A DNA stretch of 64,000 nt from Pleionea sp. CnH1-48 (GCF_024124665.1 NZ_JAMXSB010000008.1:62001-126000), one strand, 5' to 3'. Positions 46,123-56,187 are shown, numbered from the stretch's first letter. Notes: a model not told the origin generated them from the letters alone. Program-made: numbers and translations.

Positions 46123-46150
46123 AAGGGAGAGCATCTGCTCTCCCTTTTTT
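46123..46150 (+). terminator. Terminator of the histone H1-like gene
   Basis: AAGGGAGAGC-AT-CTGCTCTCCCTT stem followed by TTTT. Confidence 0.88.
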
Positions 46151-46282
46151 ATATCTCTCATTACCCGCAGTAAGCATTCGACAGACCACTTCCCCCAAGG
46201 TCAATTTACCCTTGTATTCTGACGCCAAAGCGATTAGCTTCTTTGGTACATAAACAAAGACAATAATTATGAGGAAGCGTGC

Positions 46283-47830
46283 ATGGCTTTTCCACTTGCA
46301 ACCGCCGAGTCTGATATTACTCAGGCTTACGCAGATTCTACTCAATATGATGCGGTTATTATCGTATCACCTGATGCCAATCTATCACTTGATGCAAACC
46401 TGCAATCCATACTCCAGGAAACTCAAAAGGTCGATCAAAGACTAGGCAACAGTTGCGTTGTGATCCATCACCCCAAAGTAGCAGGTGGACGACTTATCCA
46501 CTCAAGTTGCGGCGACTTAACACGAGATTTCGATGATGTTCGTCAGGTCGGTGACGCGACTCGCCAAGCCATATTAGAGGCTCGTGCCGCAGGCGTAACA
46601 AAACCGCTTTTAATTATTGATGGCTTGCCTCAATCACCTGCCTACGACAATGCATTAGAAGTCGCTTATCTAAGCGCCTGTCAGGCACTATGGCAGCCTC
46701 TGGAAGCACGAGAAGCTTTAGATGAAAACCTGGAGCCTATAAGCCACATCGCCCTGTTAAGCCAGAAACCTTTGAACACTGACTTTTTAAACGGTCTTGA
46801 AAGTGGCAAGCGTCTCGCTCGCGATTTGTGTGGAACAGAACCCGAACGAATGGCACCTCCTCGTTTTGCCGATATGTGTGCAGAAGCCTTGGCTGGTTCA
46901 TCAGTCAAAGTTGATGTTATTGACGATCAACCACGCATTGAAAAAGACTATCCACTTTTGGCCGCTGTCGCTCGCGCCTCTCAATCGGTCACTCGTCACC
47001 AACCTCGTGTAATTCATTTTGAATACGAAGGCAAAGGCCCAATTAAGCAAACCTTATTCTTAGTAGGTAAAGCCGTCACTTATGATACGGGTGGAGCGGA
47101 TATTAAAGTGGGTGGCCACATGGCGGGTATGAGCCGTGACAAAGGCGGCGGTGCTGCAGTTGCTGGTTTTATGAAAATGCTGGCAGAACTACAACCCGAA
47201 GGCATTAAGGTCGTAGCATCTATTGGAGCGGTAAGAAACAGCATTGGAACCGATTGCTACGTGGCTGATGAAATAATAAAAAGCCATGCAGGATTGCGCG
47301 TTCGTATCGGTAACACTGACGCCGAAGGTCGCTTAGTTATGGTCGACTTGTTGTCTCACCTGCGCGAACAAGCCGTCAAAGAAACTAATCCTCAGTTATT
47401 CACTGTCGCTACGCTAACAGGACACGCTGCTTTGGCTGCTGGTCCATATACGATTTTGATTGAAAACGAACAGGCTCGCTCACAACATTTGGCGGCACAG
47501 TTGTCTACTCAAGGCGACCAGTGGGGAGACTGCATTGAGATCAGCCGTCCACGTCGTGAAGATTGGCACACGGTTCGTCCACGCAGTAAGGCCGATGATA
47601 TTTTGTCATCAAATAACGGCCCTTCAGTTTCCATCGCTCGAGGTCACCAGTTCCCTATGGCCTTCTTATCTGCGGCTTCAGGACTCGACAAGCACGGAAT
47701 CCATTCTGGCAAGCCAATCGCTTACACCCATGTAGATATAGCTGGTAGCGGCGTAGAAAGTGGAAACTGGCAACACGATACGCCCACTGCGGCTCCGATC
47801 ACCGCTTTGGCGGCTCACTATTTAAAATAA
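46283..47830 (+). CDS. Second M17 leucyl-aminopeptidase-family protein
   Basis: 515 residues, a divergent paralog of PepA. The metal site is recognisable: LVGKAVTYDTGGADIKVGG, MSRDKGGGAAVAGFM and [14 protein letters not shown], so the Lys, three Asp and Glu ligands appear present. The N-terminal domain differs wholly from that of PepA at 13832. The C-terminus has HVDIAGSGVESGNW in place of [18 protein letters not shown] stands nine bases before the ATG. It is followed by a terminator, then a di-heme peroxidase gene. The substrate is unknown; it probably trims peptides in the cytoplasm. Confidence 0.85.
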   Translation: MAFPLATAESDITQAYADSTQYDAVIIVSPDANLSLDANLQSILQETQKVDQRLGNSCVVIHHPKVAGGRLIHSSCGDLTRDFDDVRQVGDATRQAILEARAAGVTKPLLIIDGLPQSPAYDNALEVAYLSACQALWQPLEAREALDENLEPISHIALLSQKPLNTDFLNGLESGKRLARDLCGTEPERMAPPRFADMCAEALAGSSVKVDVIDDQPRIEKDYPLLAAVARASQSVTRHQPRVIHFEYEGKGPIKQTLFLVGKAVTYDTGGADIKVGGHMAGMSRDKGGGAAVAGFMKMLAELQPEGIKVVASIGAVRNSIGTDCYVADEIIKSHAGLRVRIGNTDAEGRLVMVDLLSHLREQAVKETNPQLFTVATLTGHAALAAGPYTILIENEQARSQHLAAQLSTQGDQWGDCIEISRPRREDWHTVRPRSKADDILSSNNGPSVSIARGHQFPMAFLSAASGLDKHGIHSGKPIAYTHVDIAGSGVESGNWQHDTPTAAPITALAAHYLK

Positions 47831-47837
47831 TCCTTAA

Positions 47838-47870
47838 GGCCAGCACGCCCGTGTTGGCCGTTATTTTTTT
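47838..47870 (+). terminator. Terminator of the M17 peptidase gene
   Basis: GGCCAGCAC-GCCC-GTGTTGGCC stem followed by GTTATTTTTTT. Confidence 0.85.
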
Positions 47871-47882
47871 GGACCAAGTTTT

Positions 47883-49025
47883 ATGAACCTGTTGCTAAGG
47901 TCATCTGTGAATCTAGTTAGCTGTTTATCCTTGTTAATACTCAGTACAAGTTCTGCCAACGCTACCAACCAAGACGCCAAAATCCAATTAGGTAAACAAC
48001 TTTTCTTTGATGTACGACTGTCAGAACCGGCTGGCCAATCCTGTGCAACCTGCCATCAACCGCAATCCGGTTATGCAACTCGAGACTTAAATGTCACAGC
48101 AGGTGTCATCGTCACTCGTTTTGGTAATCGAAATACGCCTTCCATTACCTATTCATCCTTCACACCGCAATGGCATTACAACGACGAAGACGAAACCTGG
48201 ATTGGCGGCTTCTTTTGGGATGGCCGAGCGTTAACACTTGAAGAGCAAGCCAAAGGTCCGTTTTTAAATCCAGTCGAAATGGCAAATGAAAGCCCAACAC
48301 AAGTTGTCTCGAAAGTTAGACGTTACCACGGTACTCACTTCGAGAAGATCTACGGTGCTGATATCTGGAAAGATACCTCCCGCGCCTTTGATGCTATAGC
48401 CAATGCATTAGCCGCTTTTCAATCCAGCGAAGCCTTTGCACCACGCTTTAGCTCAAAGTATGACGCTTATCTGAAAGGCAAAGTACAATTGTCAGCGCTC
48501 GAACAAAAAGGGTTAGAGCTATTTGAAGATGAAAAAAAAGGCAACTGCGCCGCATGCCATCCAAGCCAGCAAGAACCCAATTCACCGCCGCCTTTATTCA
48601 CCGACTTTAGCTACGATAATCTGGGCACACCCAAAACCTGGGATCTACCTTTTTATAAAGTCGATAAAGCTTTTAATCCAGACGGCCCCAATTACATCGA
48701 CGAGGGATTAGCACTGAATCCACGCATCAAAAACCCTGCGGCACAAAAAGGAAAGTTTAAAGTGCCGACTCTACGCAACATCGCTATTACAGCACCTTAT
48801 ATGCACAACGGCGCTTTGATCACCTTAAAAGATGTTGTCGACTTTTATAACAAACGAGATGTTGATAAGCATATTGGCAAGCAGCCTGAGGTAGCAGAAA
48901 ACATCAATACCGAAGAACTCGGTGATCTCAAACTGACCGATGAAGAGGTCGTGGCAATCGTAGCCTTTATGGAAACCTTAACCGATGGTTGGGTACCACC
49001 TCCACAACTCAAAAGAAACAAGTAG
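47883..49025 (+). CDS. Di-heme cytochrome c peroxidase (CcpA/MauG family)
   Basis: 380 residues with a signal peptide (about 1-27, ending STSSANA). Two CxxCH haem c sites: SCATCHQPQSGY near residue 57 and NCAACHPSQ near residue 222. Family segments GFFWDGRALTLEEQAKGPFLNPVEMAN and KGKFKVPTLRNIAITAPYMHNGAL are intact. The spacing fits bacterial cytochrome c peroxidases, which reduce peroxide in the periplasm using electrons from small c-type cytochromes. MauG-like oxidases share the fold, so peroxidase activity is the likely but not only possibility. Confidence 0.9.
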   Translation: MNLLLRSSVNLVSCLSLLILSTSSANATNQDAKIQLGKQLFFDVRLSEPAGQSCATCHQPQSGYATRDLNVTAGVIVTRFGNRNTPSITYSSFTPQWHYNDEDETWIGGFFWDGRALTLEEQAKGPFLNPVEMANESPTQVVSKVRRYHGTHFEKIYGADIWKDTSRAFDAIANALAAFQSSEAFAPRFSSKYDAYLKGKVQLSALEQKGLELFEDEKKGNCAACHPSQQEPNSPPPLFTDFSYDNLGTPKTWDLPFYKVDKAFNPDGPNYIDEGLALNPRIKNPAAQKGKFKVPTLRNIAITAPYMHNGALITLKDVVDFYNKRDVDKHIGKQPEVAENINTEELGDLKLTDEEVVAIVAFMETLTDGWVPPPQLKRNK

Positions 49026-49078
49026 AAAAACACCTGCGATAGAATAACCTCGCAGGCGTTTAATCATTCAAATACTGA

Positions 49079-51241
49079 CTAAGCAGGCTTTTTCTCGATC
49101 ACCCAGCAACGATGCAAAGGCTTCTTGGCAAAGTCTCTTGAAGTGGTTTCTTTGGTAATCTCTCGGCAAGTCACTTTGTCCGTGGCTTTAAATTCCATCT
49201 TAAACTTCTTAAAGTTATTCGAGAACACTAATTTACCACCTGGCTTTAACAGTCTCAGTGACATGTGGATCAGGTTGATGTGATCTTTCTGAACATCAAA
49301 ATGCTGCTCCATTTTCTTAGAGTTCGAGAAAGTTGGCGGATCCATAAAGATCACATCATAAGTAGGTTCGCCGACTTTAGCCGCCTGCTCTAACCACTCA
49401 ACACAATTAGCTCGAATAAACTGATGCTGTGACAAATCCAGCTGGTTCAGCTGAAAGTTACGCTTTGTCCAGCCAATATAGGTATTCGACATATCAACCG
49501 AGGTTGTTTTTGCCCCAGCCAGTGCCGCTTGTACACTGGCAGAGGAGGTATAGCTGAAAAGATTCAGCAAATGGCCGTCTTTACACCAACGGGCAATCAT
49601 CTGGCGCGTTTTACGATGATCCAGAAAGACGCCGGTATCTAGGTAATCGGACAAGTTCACCAGCAATCGAGCCTGGTACTCTTCAACAATTAAGTCGTGT
49701 TTCTCGGTACTTTGTTTTTCGTACTGTCCTTTACCTTTTTGCTTACTGCGCGTCTTAACAAAGACTTTATCTTTGGCAATGCCCAATACACCAGCAGCCA
49801 CACGCTCTATATCTCGTAAACGGCGCTTGGCTTTATGCTCGTTAATGCTTTTGGGTGGCGCATATTCCTGGATATGCAAATGCCCATCATAAACGTCGAT
49901 AGCCGCAGCATATTCAGGTAGATCAGCATCATAGATGCGATAGCATGAGAGTTTTTGCTGTTTCAAAAAGCTTTTTAAGCTGGCGAGATTTTTTTGTATT
50001 CGGTTTGCCAGCATCTGTGCCCCTTCGGACAACTGATGATCCCAGGGTAGATCACTGTCCTGGCTACTTGTTTTCTCAACGAAGAACTTTTCATCCAGCT
50101 CAAAACGCAGTAACTCGCATTCGATGGAGCCGTTCATTAACCGATAGATTTTGCGAGCACGAATACCTAAGGCATGGCCATGCTCTTTTTCAGTCGAAAG
50201 AATAGCGGCGGTATCATTAACAAAACTCTGTTTAAGGCACTTACCCAACTCTTGATACAGATGCCGTACTTTTTCTTTCTGCTCCAATCTTTCTCCATAA
50301 GGAGGATTGGTAACGATCAGGCCAGGTGCCTCATGGGCTGGGCGTTGCAGATTCTGAAAAGGCCCTACCTGCCAATCGATAAACTTATCCAGTCCTGCGT
50401 TTTGTGCATTTTGACGAGCCAGAGCCAACACTTGAGAGTCTTGGTCATTGGCAATAATTAATGGATGCTCGGGCGCCACCAAACTGTCTTTGATATCCAT
50501 CGCTTCTGCAACGATTTGTTCCCAGAAGTTTCGATGGAAAGGCTTCCAGCCACGGAATCCCCAATAATTACGAGTCAGTCCCGGTGCAACTTTGTAGGCC
50601 ATCATAGCCGCCTCTATCGCCAAAGTGCCAGAACCACACATAGGATCAAGAAACCACTGCCCCTCCTGCGCTTTCTCAGGCCACCCGGCACGGTACAGCA
50701 ACAAGGCAGCCAGATTTTCTTTCAACGGCGCATCGCCTGTCTTAAGGCGGTAACCACGTTGATGCAGACTGCCGCCAGACAGATCAATACACAGCGTAGC
50801 CCTATCTTTGTTTAGACGGCAGTGGATCTGCACATCCGGTTGGTCGGGATCAACATCCGGTCGCTCGCCATATTCGTCACGAAAATAATCGACTACCGCA
50901 TCTTTCACTTTCTGAGCGCCATAGCGTTCGTGATTGATATTCGATTTACGCGATACAAAATCAACGGCCATAGTCTGTTCTGGTGACAAGTGAAGATCCC
51001 AATCAATATCTCGAACCGCTCGATACAGAGCGTTATCATCAGGACAGTCAAACTCTTCGATAGGATAAAGAACGCGGTTAGCCAGACGGCTCCACATGCA
51101 GACACGATAAAGGGTTTCCCAGTCACACTCGAATCGAACCTGGGTCAAGCCTTCTTTGGCCTCTTCCACACCGATGGATTTTAGCTCATCAACCAGCAGG
51201 TATTCGAATCCCGGTGGAGAGGTAATGATAAATTTAGGCAT
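49079..51241 (-). CDS. rlmL: 23S rRNA methyltransferase RlmL (RlmK/L fusion)
   Basis: 720 residues (E. coli RlmKL 702). Domain order: N-terminal THUMP (about 45-155), RlmL methyltransferase (about 160-385, with LDPMCGSGTLAIEAAMMA and VTNPPYGERL), then RlmK (about 450-720, with LLNLFSYTSSASVQAALAGA and DVIFMDPPTFSNSK). RlmL makes m2G2445 and RlmK m7G2069 in E. coli numbering of 23S rRNA. Monocistronic, divergent from tRNA-fMet. Confidence 0.95.
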   Translation of the reverse strand: MPKFIITSPPGFEYLLVDELKSIGVEEAKEGLTQVRFECDWETLYRVCMWSRLANRVLYPIEEFDCPDDNALYRAVRDIDWDLHLSPEQTMAVDFVSRKSNINHERYGAQKVKDAVVDYFRDEYGERPDVDPDQPDVQIHCRLNKDRATLCIDLSGGSLHQRGYRLKTGDAPLKENLAALLLYRAGWPEKAQEGQWFLDPMCGSGTLAIEAAMMAYKVAPGLTRNYWGFRGWKPFHRNFWEQIVAEAMDIKDSLVAPEHPLIIANDQDSQVLALARQNAQNAGLDKFIDWQVGPFQNLQRPAHEAPGLIVTNPPYGERLEQKEKVRHLYQELGKCLKQSFVNDTAAILSTEKEHGHALGIRARKIYRLMNGSIECELLRFELDEKFFVEKTSSQDSDLPWDHQLSEGAQMLANRIQKNLASLKSFLKQQKLSCYRIYDADLPEYAAAIDVYDGHLHIQEYAPPKSINEHKAKRRLRDIERVAAGVLGIAKDKVFVKTRSKQKGKGQYEKQSTEKHDLIVEEYQARLLVNLSDYLDTGVFLDHRKTRQMIARWCKDGHLLNLFSYTSSASVQAALAGAKTTSVDMSNTYIGWTKRNFQLNQLDLSQHQFIRANCVEWLEQAAKVGEPTYDVIFMDPPTFSNSKKMEQHFDVQKDHINLIHMSLRLLKPGGKLVFSNNFKKFKMEFKATDKVTCREITKETTSRDFAKKPLHRCWVIEKKPA

Positions 51242-51254
51242 TTAGTTAAATTAC

Positions 51255-51283
51255 TTGCAATCAAAACGTCATGTCAGTATTAT
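51255..51283 (+). promoter_or_regulatory. Promoter of tRNA-fMet copy 1
   Basis: TTGCAA, 17 bp, TATTAT, then a GC-rich ACGCGCCTCGTC discriminator. The arrangement is the same as at tRNA-fMet copy 2. Confidence 0.75.
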
Positions 51284-51348
51284 ACGCGCCTCGTCGAGAC
51301 AAGACGATGAAAATAATAAGATTAGTTGTGATTAATCTTATTTCCAGT

Positions 51349-51425
<77 letters not shown>

Positions 51426-51431
51426 CATTCT

Positions 51432-51469
51432 AAAAAACCAGAAAATCAAATCGATTTTCTGGTTTTTTT
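51432..51469 (+). terminator. Terminator of tRNA-fMet copy 1
   Basis: AACCAGAAAATC and GATTTTCTGGTT stem followed by a T-run; also close to the stop of the convergent fusion gene. Confidence 0.85.
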
Positions 51470-51483
51470 ATGCCTGTTAGAAT

Positions 51484-52899
51484 CTAGCGGTTAGCAAAAA
51501 CAAACGTCTGGATATTGATAGACATTGACAATGACGACGCCATTGCATCTTGTTTTGCCAACCAATAATCTTTTGATACTTCCTCGCGCTGGCCAACGAA
51601 GTCAAACATCGACAGGAAGCTCTCTTTGTTCAAAGCCACATCTAACTCCCTCACACCATCACCCGATTGAACACCCACACGAACAGAAAAGTCCTGTTCT
51701 AGTTTAAGCCCATTTTGTCGAGCCATTTCTGGTAACAATGTCATTATCTGGCGATCACCCTGATACAGATCACAATGCGCCTTTATCACATTGCTAAGAG
51801 CTTTAGGCCCCTTAAAGGTCGCATCATTAACATCGACAACATAGAGCAAGCCTTGTTTCTTTAACAATCGAGCCATCTCTTCGATAGCGAGTTCAGGACT
51901 GGTTAAATGAATGAATAAGAAACCACAATGCAAAACGTCGTAATAATTTGACTCAAGGTGTGTTTGATAGGCACTCCCGTTGTGCCACCCAATGGCAGGG
52001 AAACTTTTCTGAGCTTGTAAGTAAAGCTCAGTCGAGCCTTCCAACCCCTCGATAGAAAACGACTTAAACTTATCATGGGTACTGAGCAGATTCAGGTAGA
52101 CGCCGGCTCCCGACCCAATATCAAGTAAGCGACCTGAGTTTGGTAGCTTCTGAACAGAATCATAAATCGGCGACTGTAGTGAAAACAATGCAGCAGCTTG
52201 CTGAGACAATCTAGGCAGTTCACTTTCAAGATCGACACCTGCAACATAAAGGTTCTCCTCTGCCAGCTTCTTAGCCGCGACGAGATCATGACGGTGATTC
52301 TCGCGCAAAAAGGTTAATAAGCTGGGTAGCTCTACATCAGAGTAGGTGCGACGAGTCAAAGTATAGAGTGTCCGTCGGCATATAAGATACTGATTAAGTA
52401 ATGCCTCACCTCCATCACACACCAATAGATCACCTTCTGACATCGATTTATAAAACTGCTTTCCCCAATAGTTCATATAGAATTTAGCAAGATGCTGGTG
52501 TTGAGGAATGAGCAAAACAAATGTTCGGTCAGGTCGAATAATTTCGTAGATAGTTTTTCCTAGATAAGCACATAGCAACCCATTCAGATTTTTGCCTCTT
52601 ATGGAGGGAGCCTCCATGCGCATACCGTAACGAACCGCACGCCCCCATTCAGATGCACTCCCATACTGCTGTCCAATCGGGCTTTTTTTATCAAGAAAAA
52701 AAGCCGAAATACTCGAAACCAGCTCACCATCATAAAAAGCACCAAGATGAAGCGCTTCACTGTCTTCTTCTGGATTTACAAAACCTTCGGCAACACCTTG
52801 TTCTTCAACATAAATTGACTGGCGAAACGATTGAATTTGCTCCTTATACTCGTGGTAGTTCATCCATTTAATAGTCAATTTAGAGGGTTCAATTTTCAT
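51484..52899 (-). CDS. Fusion protein: N-terminal GNAT acyltransferase, C-terminal SAM methyltransferase
   Basis: 471 residues. The N-terminal part (about 1-175) is GNAT-like: SFRQSIYVEEQGVAEGF, then EALHLGAFYDGELVSSISAFF, and a long region with FVLLIPQHQHLAKFYMNYWGKQFY as in the substrate side of this fold. About 176-245 is a helical linker. The C-terminal class I methyltransferase (about 250-400) has motif I LLDIGSGAGVYLNLL, YYDVLHCGFLFIHLTSPELAIEEMARLL and GLLYVVDVND. I know of no named protein with this order. Both activities and substrate are inference; a small-molecule product or amino-group modification would fit. Monocistronic, between tRNA-fMet and a cytochrome gene. Confidence 0.7.
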   Translation of the reverse strand: MKIEPSKLTIKWMNYHEYKEQIQSFRQSIYVEEQGVAEGFVNPEEDSEALHLGAFYDGELVSSISAFFLDKKSPIGQQYGSASEWGRAVRYGMRMEAPSIRGKNLNGLLCAYLGKTIYEIIRPDRTFVLLIPQHQHLAKFYMNYWGKQFYKSMSEGDLLVCDGGEALLNQYLICRRTLYTLTRRTYSDVELPSLLTFLRENHRHDLVAAKKLAEENLYVAGVDLESELPRLSQQAAALFSLQSPIYDSVQKLPNSGRLLDIGSGAGVYLNLLSTHDKFKSFSIEGLEGSTELYLQAQKSFPAIGWHNGSAYQTHLESNYYDVLHCGFLFIHLTSPELAIEEMARLLKKQGLLYVVDVNDATFKGPKALSNVIKAHCDLYQGDRQIMTLLPEMARQNGLKLEQDFSVRVGVQSGDGVRELDVALNKESFLSMFDFVGQREEVSKDYWLAKQDAMASSLSMSINIQTFVFANR

Positions 52900-53040
52900 A
52901 ACTAGATTTACACGTCCATTTAAATGGCGGCTATTATACCCGAAGCCTATTCGACACTCTGATAGCTTTTTAGGTAAATATTGAACCTCGTCTCATAACT
53001 TTCAAGGCATCAGTTGCAGGTGATAGTAAGGGCGCTTACA

Positions 53041-56000
53041 TCAAGGTGTAAGCGCTGCCGTTTTCGAAACCAACTTTAGCTTCCAGTTTTCCATGGGTGT
53101 TCCCGACAAATCAAGATGACTGGTTAAGTAATAAAGTCGTTGCGTTGCCAGTCCATCAGGAGCTAATTCAAATCGCTGCTTCAACCAATATGGAGGAATC
53201 GACTGGCTATAAACCGTCGCTTTTACTGATAACTTCTTGCTATTAACATTTTGGGGCAGAGATACTTTATACAACAAGCTATCTTGCCCTTTAAAATCGA
53301 GAGAGTCGTTTTTATTCTGATAATCTTTATCTTGTAAAGCGAGTCCTTCTGGATCCGTCGCCTCCATAAACTGATAAATCACTTGCCCTTGAGGTTTAAA
53401 GTAACTGGCCTGACGCCATCCCTTGGGCAATAAGCGATTGTCTTTAATGGCATCGACTCGATGAATAAAACTGGTAGTAAACTCTTCTTGTGCATTCAAG
53501 TTTAACTCTTCGTAGATCTGAACCTGATCTTCGCGAGTGATGACTTGATGATGCTGTTGATAACTGTTTTTATTAGGCAAAAACTCAGTGTTCAAAGGTT
53601 TGTTATCGGCACCGAGTATTACACCAACCGAGTTGGTCTTGCCAGAGCTCCATATAGGTGACTCCCCATCAAAAACGGTGAACTCGATAAACACCCGTCG
53701 AAATGCAACACCACTGGGCAATCGATGTCCCGTTTTATTGGTAAGAGTCACTCGAGTTGTCAGCAGATTATTTTTTAAGGACTGGATGTTAACATCCAGT
53801 TCAACCGTATCTCTTTGCGCCTGAGTAATCATACTGTTCAGAGCCAACTCATTACCCGTTGTTGCCGAGGTCATATAGTCACTCTTTTCAACACCAAGAA
53901 TATCACTGAACTGATTAAACATTTCTAACAGGAAGACATTCATTCCCACATGAGTATGACGCTTGTAGGTATCTCTTAATGGCACGGTCATTTCTTTGAG
54001 TGGCAATAAATGTTCAGCATCAGTGCCATCACTATCTTGTATGGTGGCGATTTTCGTAACAAGACTATCGATATTTACAGATTGAGTATCCGACTCAAAT
54101 TGAAACTTATTAGGCATGTGGCAATCCTGACAACTCTGGAAGTCTTTCCCTGGTTTTCCATTGTTATCAACTTCTGCAAAAGCGCTGTTCTGCCACTCTA
54201 AAAATGTCGCTTGCTCTATCGTGTGATTGTAATCTTTAAAAGGCGTGTCTGCGCCCGCCGCCGTAAGCACCGGAAATTTATTTTCATCTAATCCAATGTT
54301 TGGTAAGTTGATGGTGTGACAGGTGCCGCACAATTGAGAGTCCTTAATATAAGGGTTATTAAAAGGCGTTGCGCCGAGTGCATGCTCCATCGGCTTTTCA
54401 ATAACATCAAAGGGTCCAAAAATTTTATCCGCTGGCCCCTGATTAAACTGCCCCGTCGAGTTATGAAAAAGCACATAGGCTAATTCTTTAGGTGTGGTAC
54501 GATTAATCCAGTCAGGTTCGGTAGGACTCCAGTTTTTAACCGCTAGAGGATCAGGTGCGTCAATATGATGACAAACCATACAACTGATGCCTTCGCGCGC
54601 TAGTGCTCCATATTTATTGTATTCATAAGTCCCCTGCTTTTGCTGTTGCTTCTTTTCTTTTTCTGTTAAAGCCTCAGTCAGGTAGTAGTAATCCACTTTA
54701 AAGTTTTTATCCAGATGAGGATTTGTTGCTGCATCCTTTGCTAACTGACGCTGCCCCATCGCTCCGTGACAACTTAAGCAGGTATTCGTCACCGCTTGTT
54801 GTGTCGACTTTAATGAGCCTTTTAACTCATGAGGATGATATTTTTCATTATTAACGAGAATAGCCATTTCGCTTTCTAGCTGCGCATGAAAAATAGGATC
54901 TCTACCAGCCAATCCCATAGGCGACCACCGCCACTCGCCGTATTCAGAAACATTAAAACCATCACCATATTGAGGTCCAGTTTTCACAAACATAGTGACA
55001 CCATAAGGAGAGCCACCTAATCCTCCATGACATCCCATGCAATTATCAGAGGTAACAAACTCCGTAGGATGCTCAGCAGGCATCACGACGTGATCGAGCC
55101 ATTGTGGAGGAAACGCTTTAACGTTGTTTTTGGGTACGGGTTGAATTTCTGGAAACGTTTTTACAAACTCGGCATTAATCGATGAAGACTGAGCTTTCTT
55201 ACTCTTGCTGACTAAATTATCTCTGGTGCTGTGATCAATATTAATCACCTTAGAAGTTGCCGATTTACTTGCAGACTTTAATGATTGTTGCGTATCCCAT
55301 GGTAATAAAGGCTTCGATAACATCATTATGCTTTGGACAAAGGGATCATCTTTGAGTTTATTCAGAGGATAAGGATCAGGTAGTGGGTTAGGTGAAAAAT
55401 GCTCTTTTGTGCGCCAAGAATTATCAACAAAGAAAATGATAGGATCGCCAGAAAAACCTTTGATGTTTTCTAATGCACTGAATGTCAGCTCTTTCTCTGC
55501 TGAAGAATGACAACGAACACAAGGCATAGCAAACCCTGAGTATCGCAACTGAGAGCCACTGCCATTTCTATTGGCCTGAGTATCCACTTGTTGAGCGATA
55601 GACTGTTCTATGGTCTGGCCATTTTTCGGCAAGCTGACACTGCCCCAAAACCAGCCATCGGCAGATGCTTGGCTATCTTTAACCATAATAGTCCAGTCAC
55701 TGACTAAAGAGGCTAGTAATTTGTCGTAATCTTTGGGATCACGATATCGAGGATCTTTTGCCAGCTCTTGATACAAAGCAGCCGGAGGAGTAAACATTTC
55801 TTTGATGATCATCGATCCATCAGGTAAATCACCACGACGTCCTCCCTGTAACCACATCATCACTTCTGGCGAATAATAGATTCTTACCGCAGGGTGAGTA
55901 CCGTAATACGTCTGATTAATGTAAGGACCAGTATCACGTACGCCTTTATCAACAGCCCATCCAAGCTTTGTGTATTGTCGCTTTAAGGTCCATCGATAAA

Positions 56001-56187
56001 GCACTTTTTCATAATCGACTAACGGCAAGCTACTCGGAAGAGGCAAGTCGGCTTGTTCTCCCATATTTTGATTAGCATGATTGGCACTTACCAGAATGGA
56101 GTTTAAAAATAACAGCAATAACAATGGCAGTTTACAAAACGTTAATAGACGTAAAAACCAGGTATTGCCAAAGAATGACGCTTTCAT
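53041..56187 (-). CDS. Large exported multihaem cytochrome c (six CxxCH)
   Basis: 1048 residues with an N-terminal signal/anchor (LRLLTFCKLPLLLLLFLNSILVSA). Six CxxCH haem sites: CVRCH, CMGCH, CLSCH, CMVCH, CGTCH and CQDCH, spread over about residues 225-700. The region around the first (DGWFWGSVSL, then GFAMPCVRCHSSAEKELTFSA) resembles cytochrome P460-type domains. Residues beyond about 750 lack haem motifs and look beta-rich, including LTNKTGHRLPSGVAFRR, a segment seen in other multihaem proteins. It is probably periplasmic or outer-surface and redox-active; partner and electron acceptor are unknown. No ccm or respiratory gene adjoins. Confidence 0.82.
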   Translation of the reverse strand: MKASFFGNTWFLRLLTFCKLPLLLLLFLNSILVSANHANQNMGEQADLPLPSSLPLVDYEKVLYRWTLKRQYTKLGWAVDKGVRDTGPYINQTYYGTHPAVRIYYSPEVMMWLQGGRRGDLPDGSMIIKEMFTPPAALYQELAKDPRYRDPKDYDKLLASLVSDWTIMVKDSQASADGWFWGSVSLPKNGQTIEQSIAQQVDTQANRNGSGSQLRYSGFAMPCVRCHSSAEKELTFSALENIKGFSGDPIIFFVDNSWRTKEHFSPNPLPDPYPLNKLKDDPFVQSIMMLSKPLLPWDTQQSLKSASKSATSKVINIDHSTRDNLVSKSKKAQSSSINAEFVKTFPEIQPVPKNNVKAFPPQWLDHVVMPAEHPTEFVTSDNCMGCHGGLGGSPYGVTMFVKTGPQYGDGFNVSEYGEWRWSPMGLAGRDPIFHAQLESEMAILVNNEKYHPHELKGSLKSTQQAVTNTCLSCHGAMGQRQLAKDAATNPHLDKNFKVDYYYLTEALTEKEKKQQQKQGTYEYNKYGALAREGISCMVCHHIDAPDPLAVKNWSPTEPDWINRTTPKELAYVLFHNSTGQFNQGPADKIFGPFDVIEKPMEHALGATPFNNPYIKDSQLCGTCHTINLPNIGLDENKFPVLTAAGADTPFKDYNHTIEQATFLEWQNSAFAEVDNNGKPGKDFQSCQDCHMPNKFQFESDTQSVNIDSLVTKIATIQDSDGTDAEHLLPLKEMTVPLRDTYKRHTHVGMNVFLLEMFNQFSDILGVEKSDYMTSATTGNELALNSMITQAQRDTVELDVNIQSLKNNLLTTRVTLTNKTGHRLPSGVAFRRVFIEFTVFDGESPIWSSGKTNSVGVILGADNKPLNTEFLPNKNSYQQHHQVITREDQVQIYEELNLNAQEEFTTSFIHRVDAIKDNRLLPKGWRQASYFKPQGQVIYQFMEATDPEGLALQDKDYQNKNDSLDFKGQDSLLYKVSLPQNVNSKKLSVKATVYSQSIPPYWLKQRFELAPDGLATQRLYYLTSHLDLSGTPMENWKLKLVSKTAALTP

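Noticed and set aside
45183-46161. Long minus-strand frames rich in Ala/Phe/Ser opposite the histone H1-like gene
   Set aside because: They are the antisense of Lys/Ala codons in a low-complexity gene; no start signals or domains.
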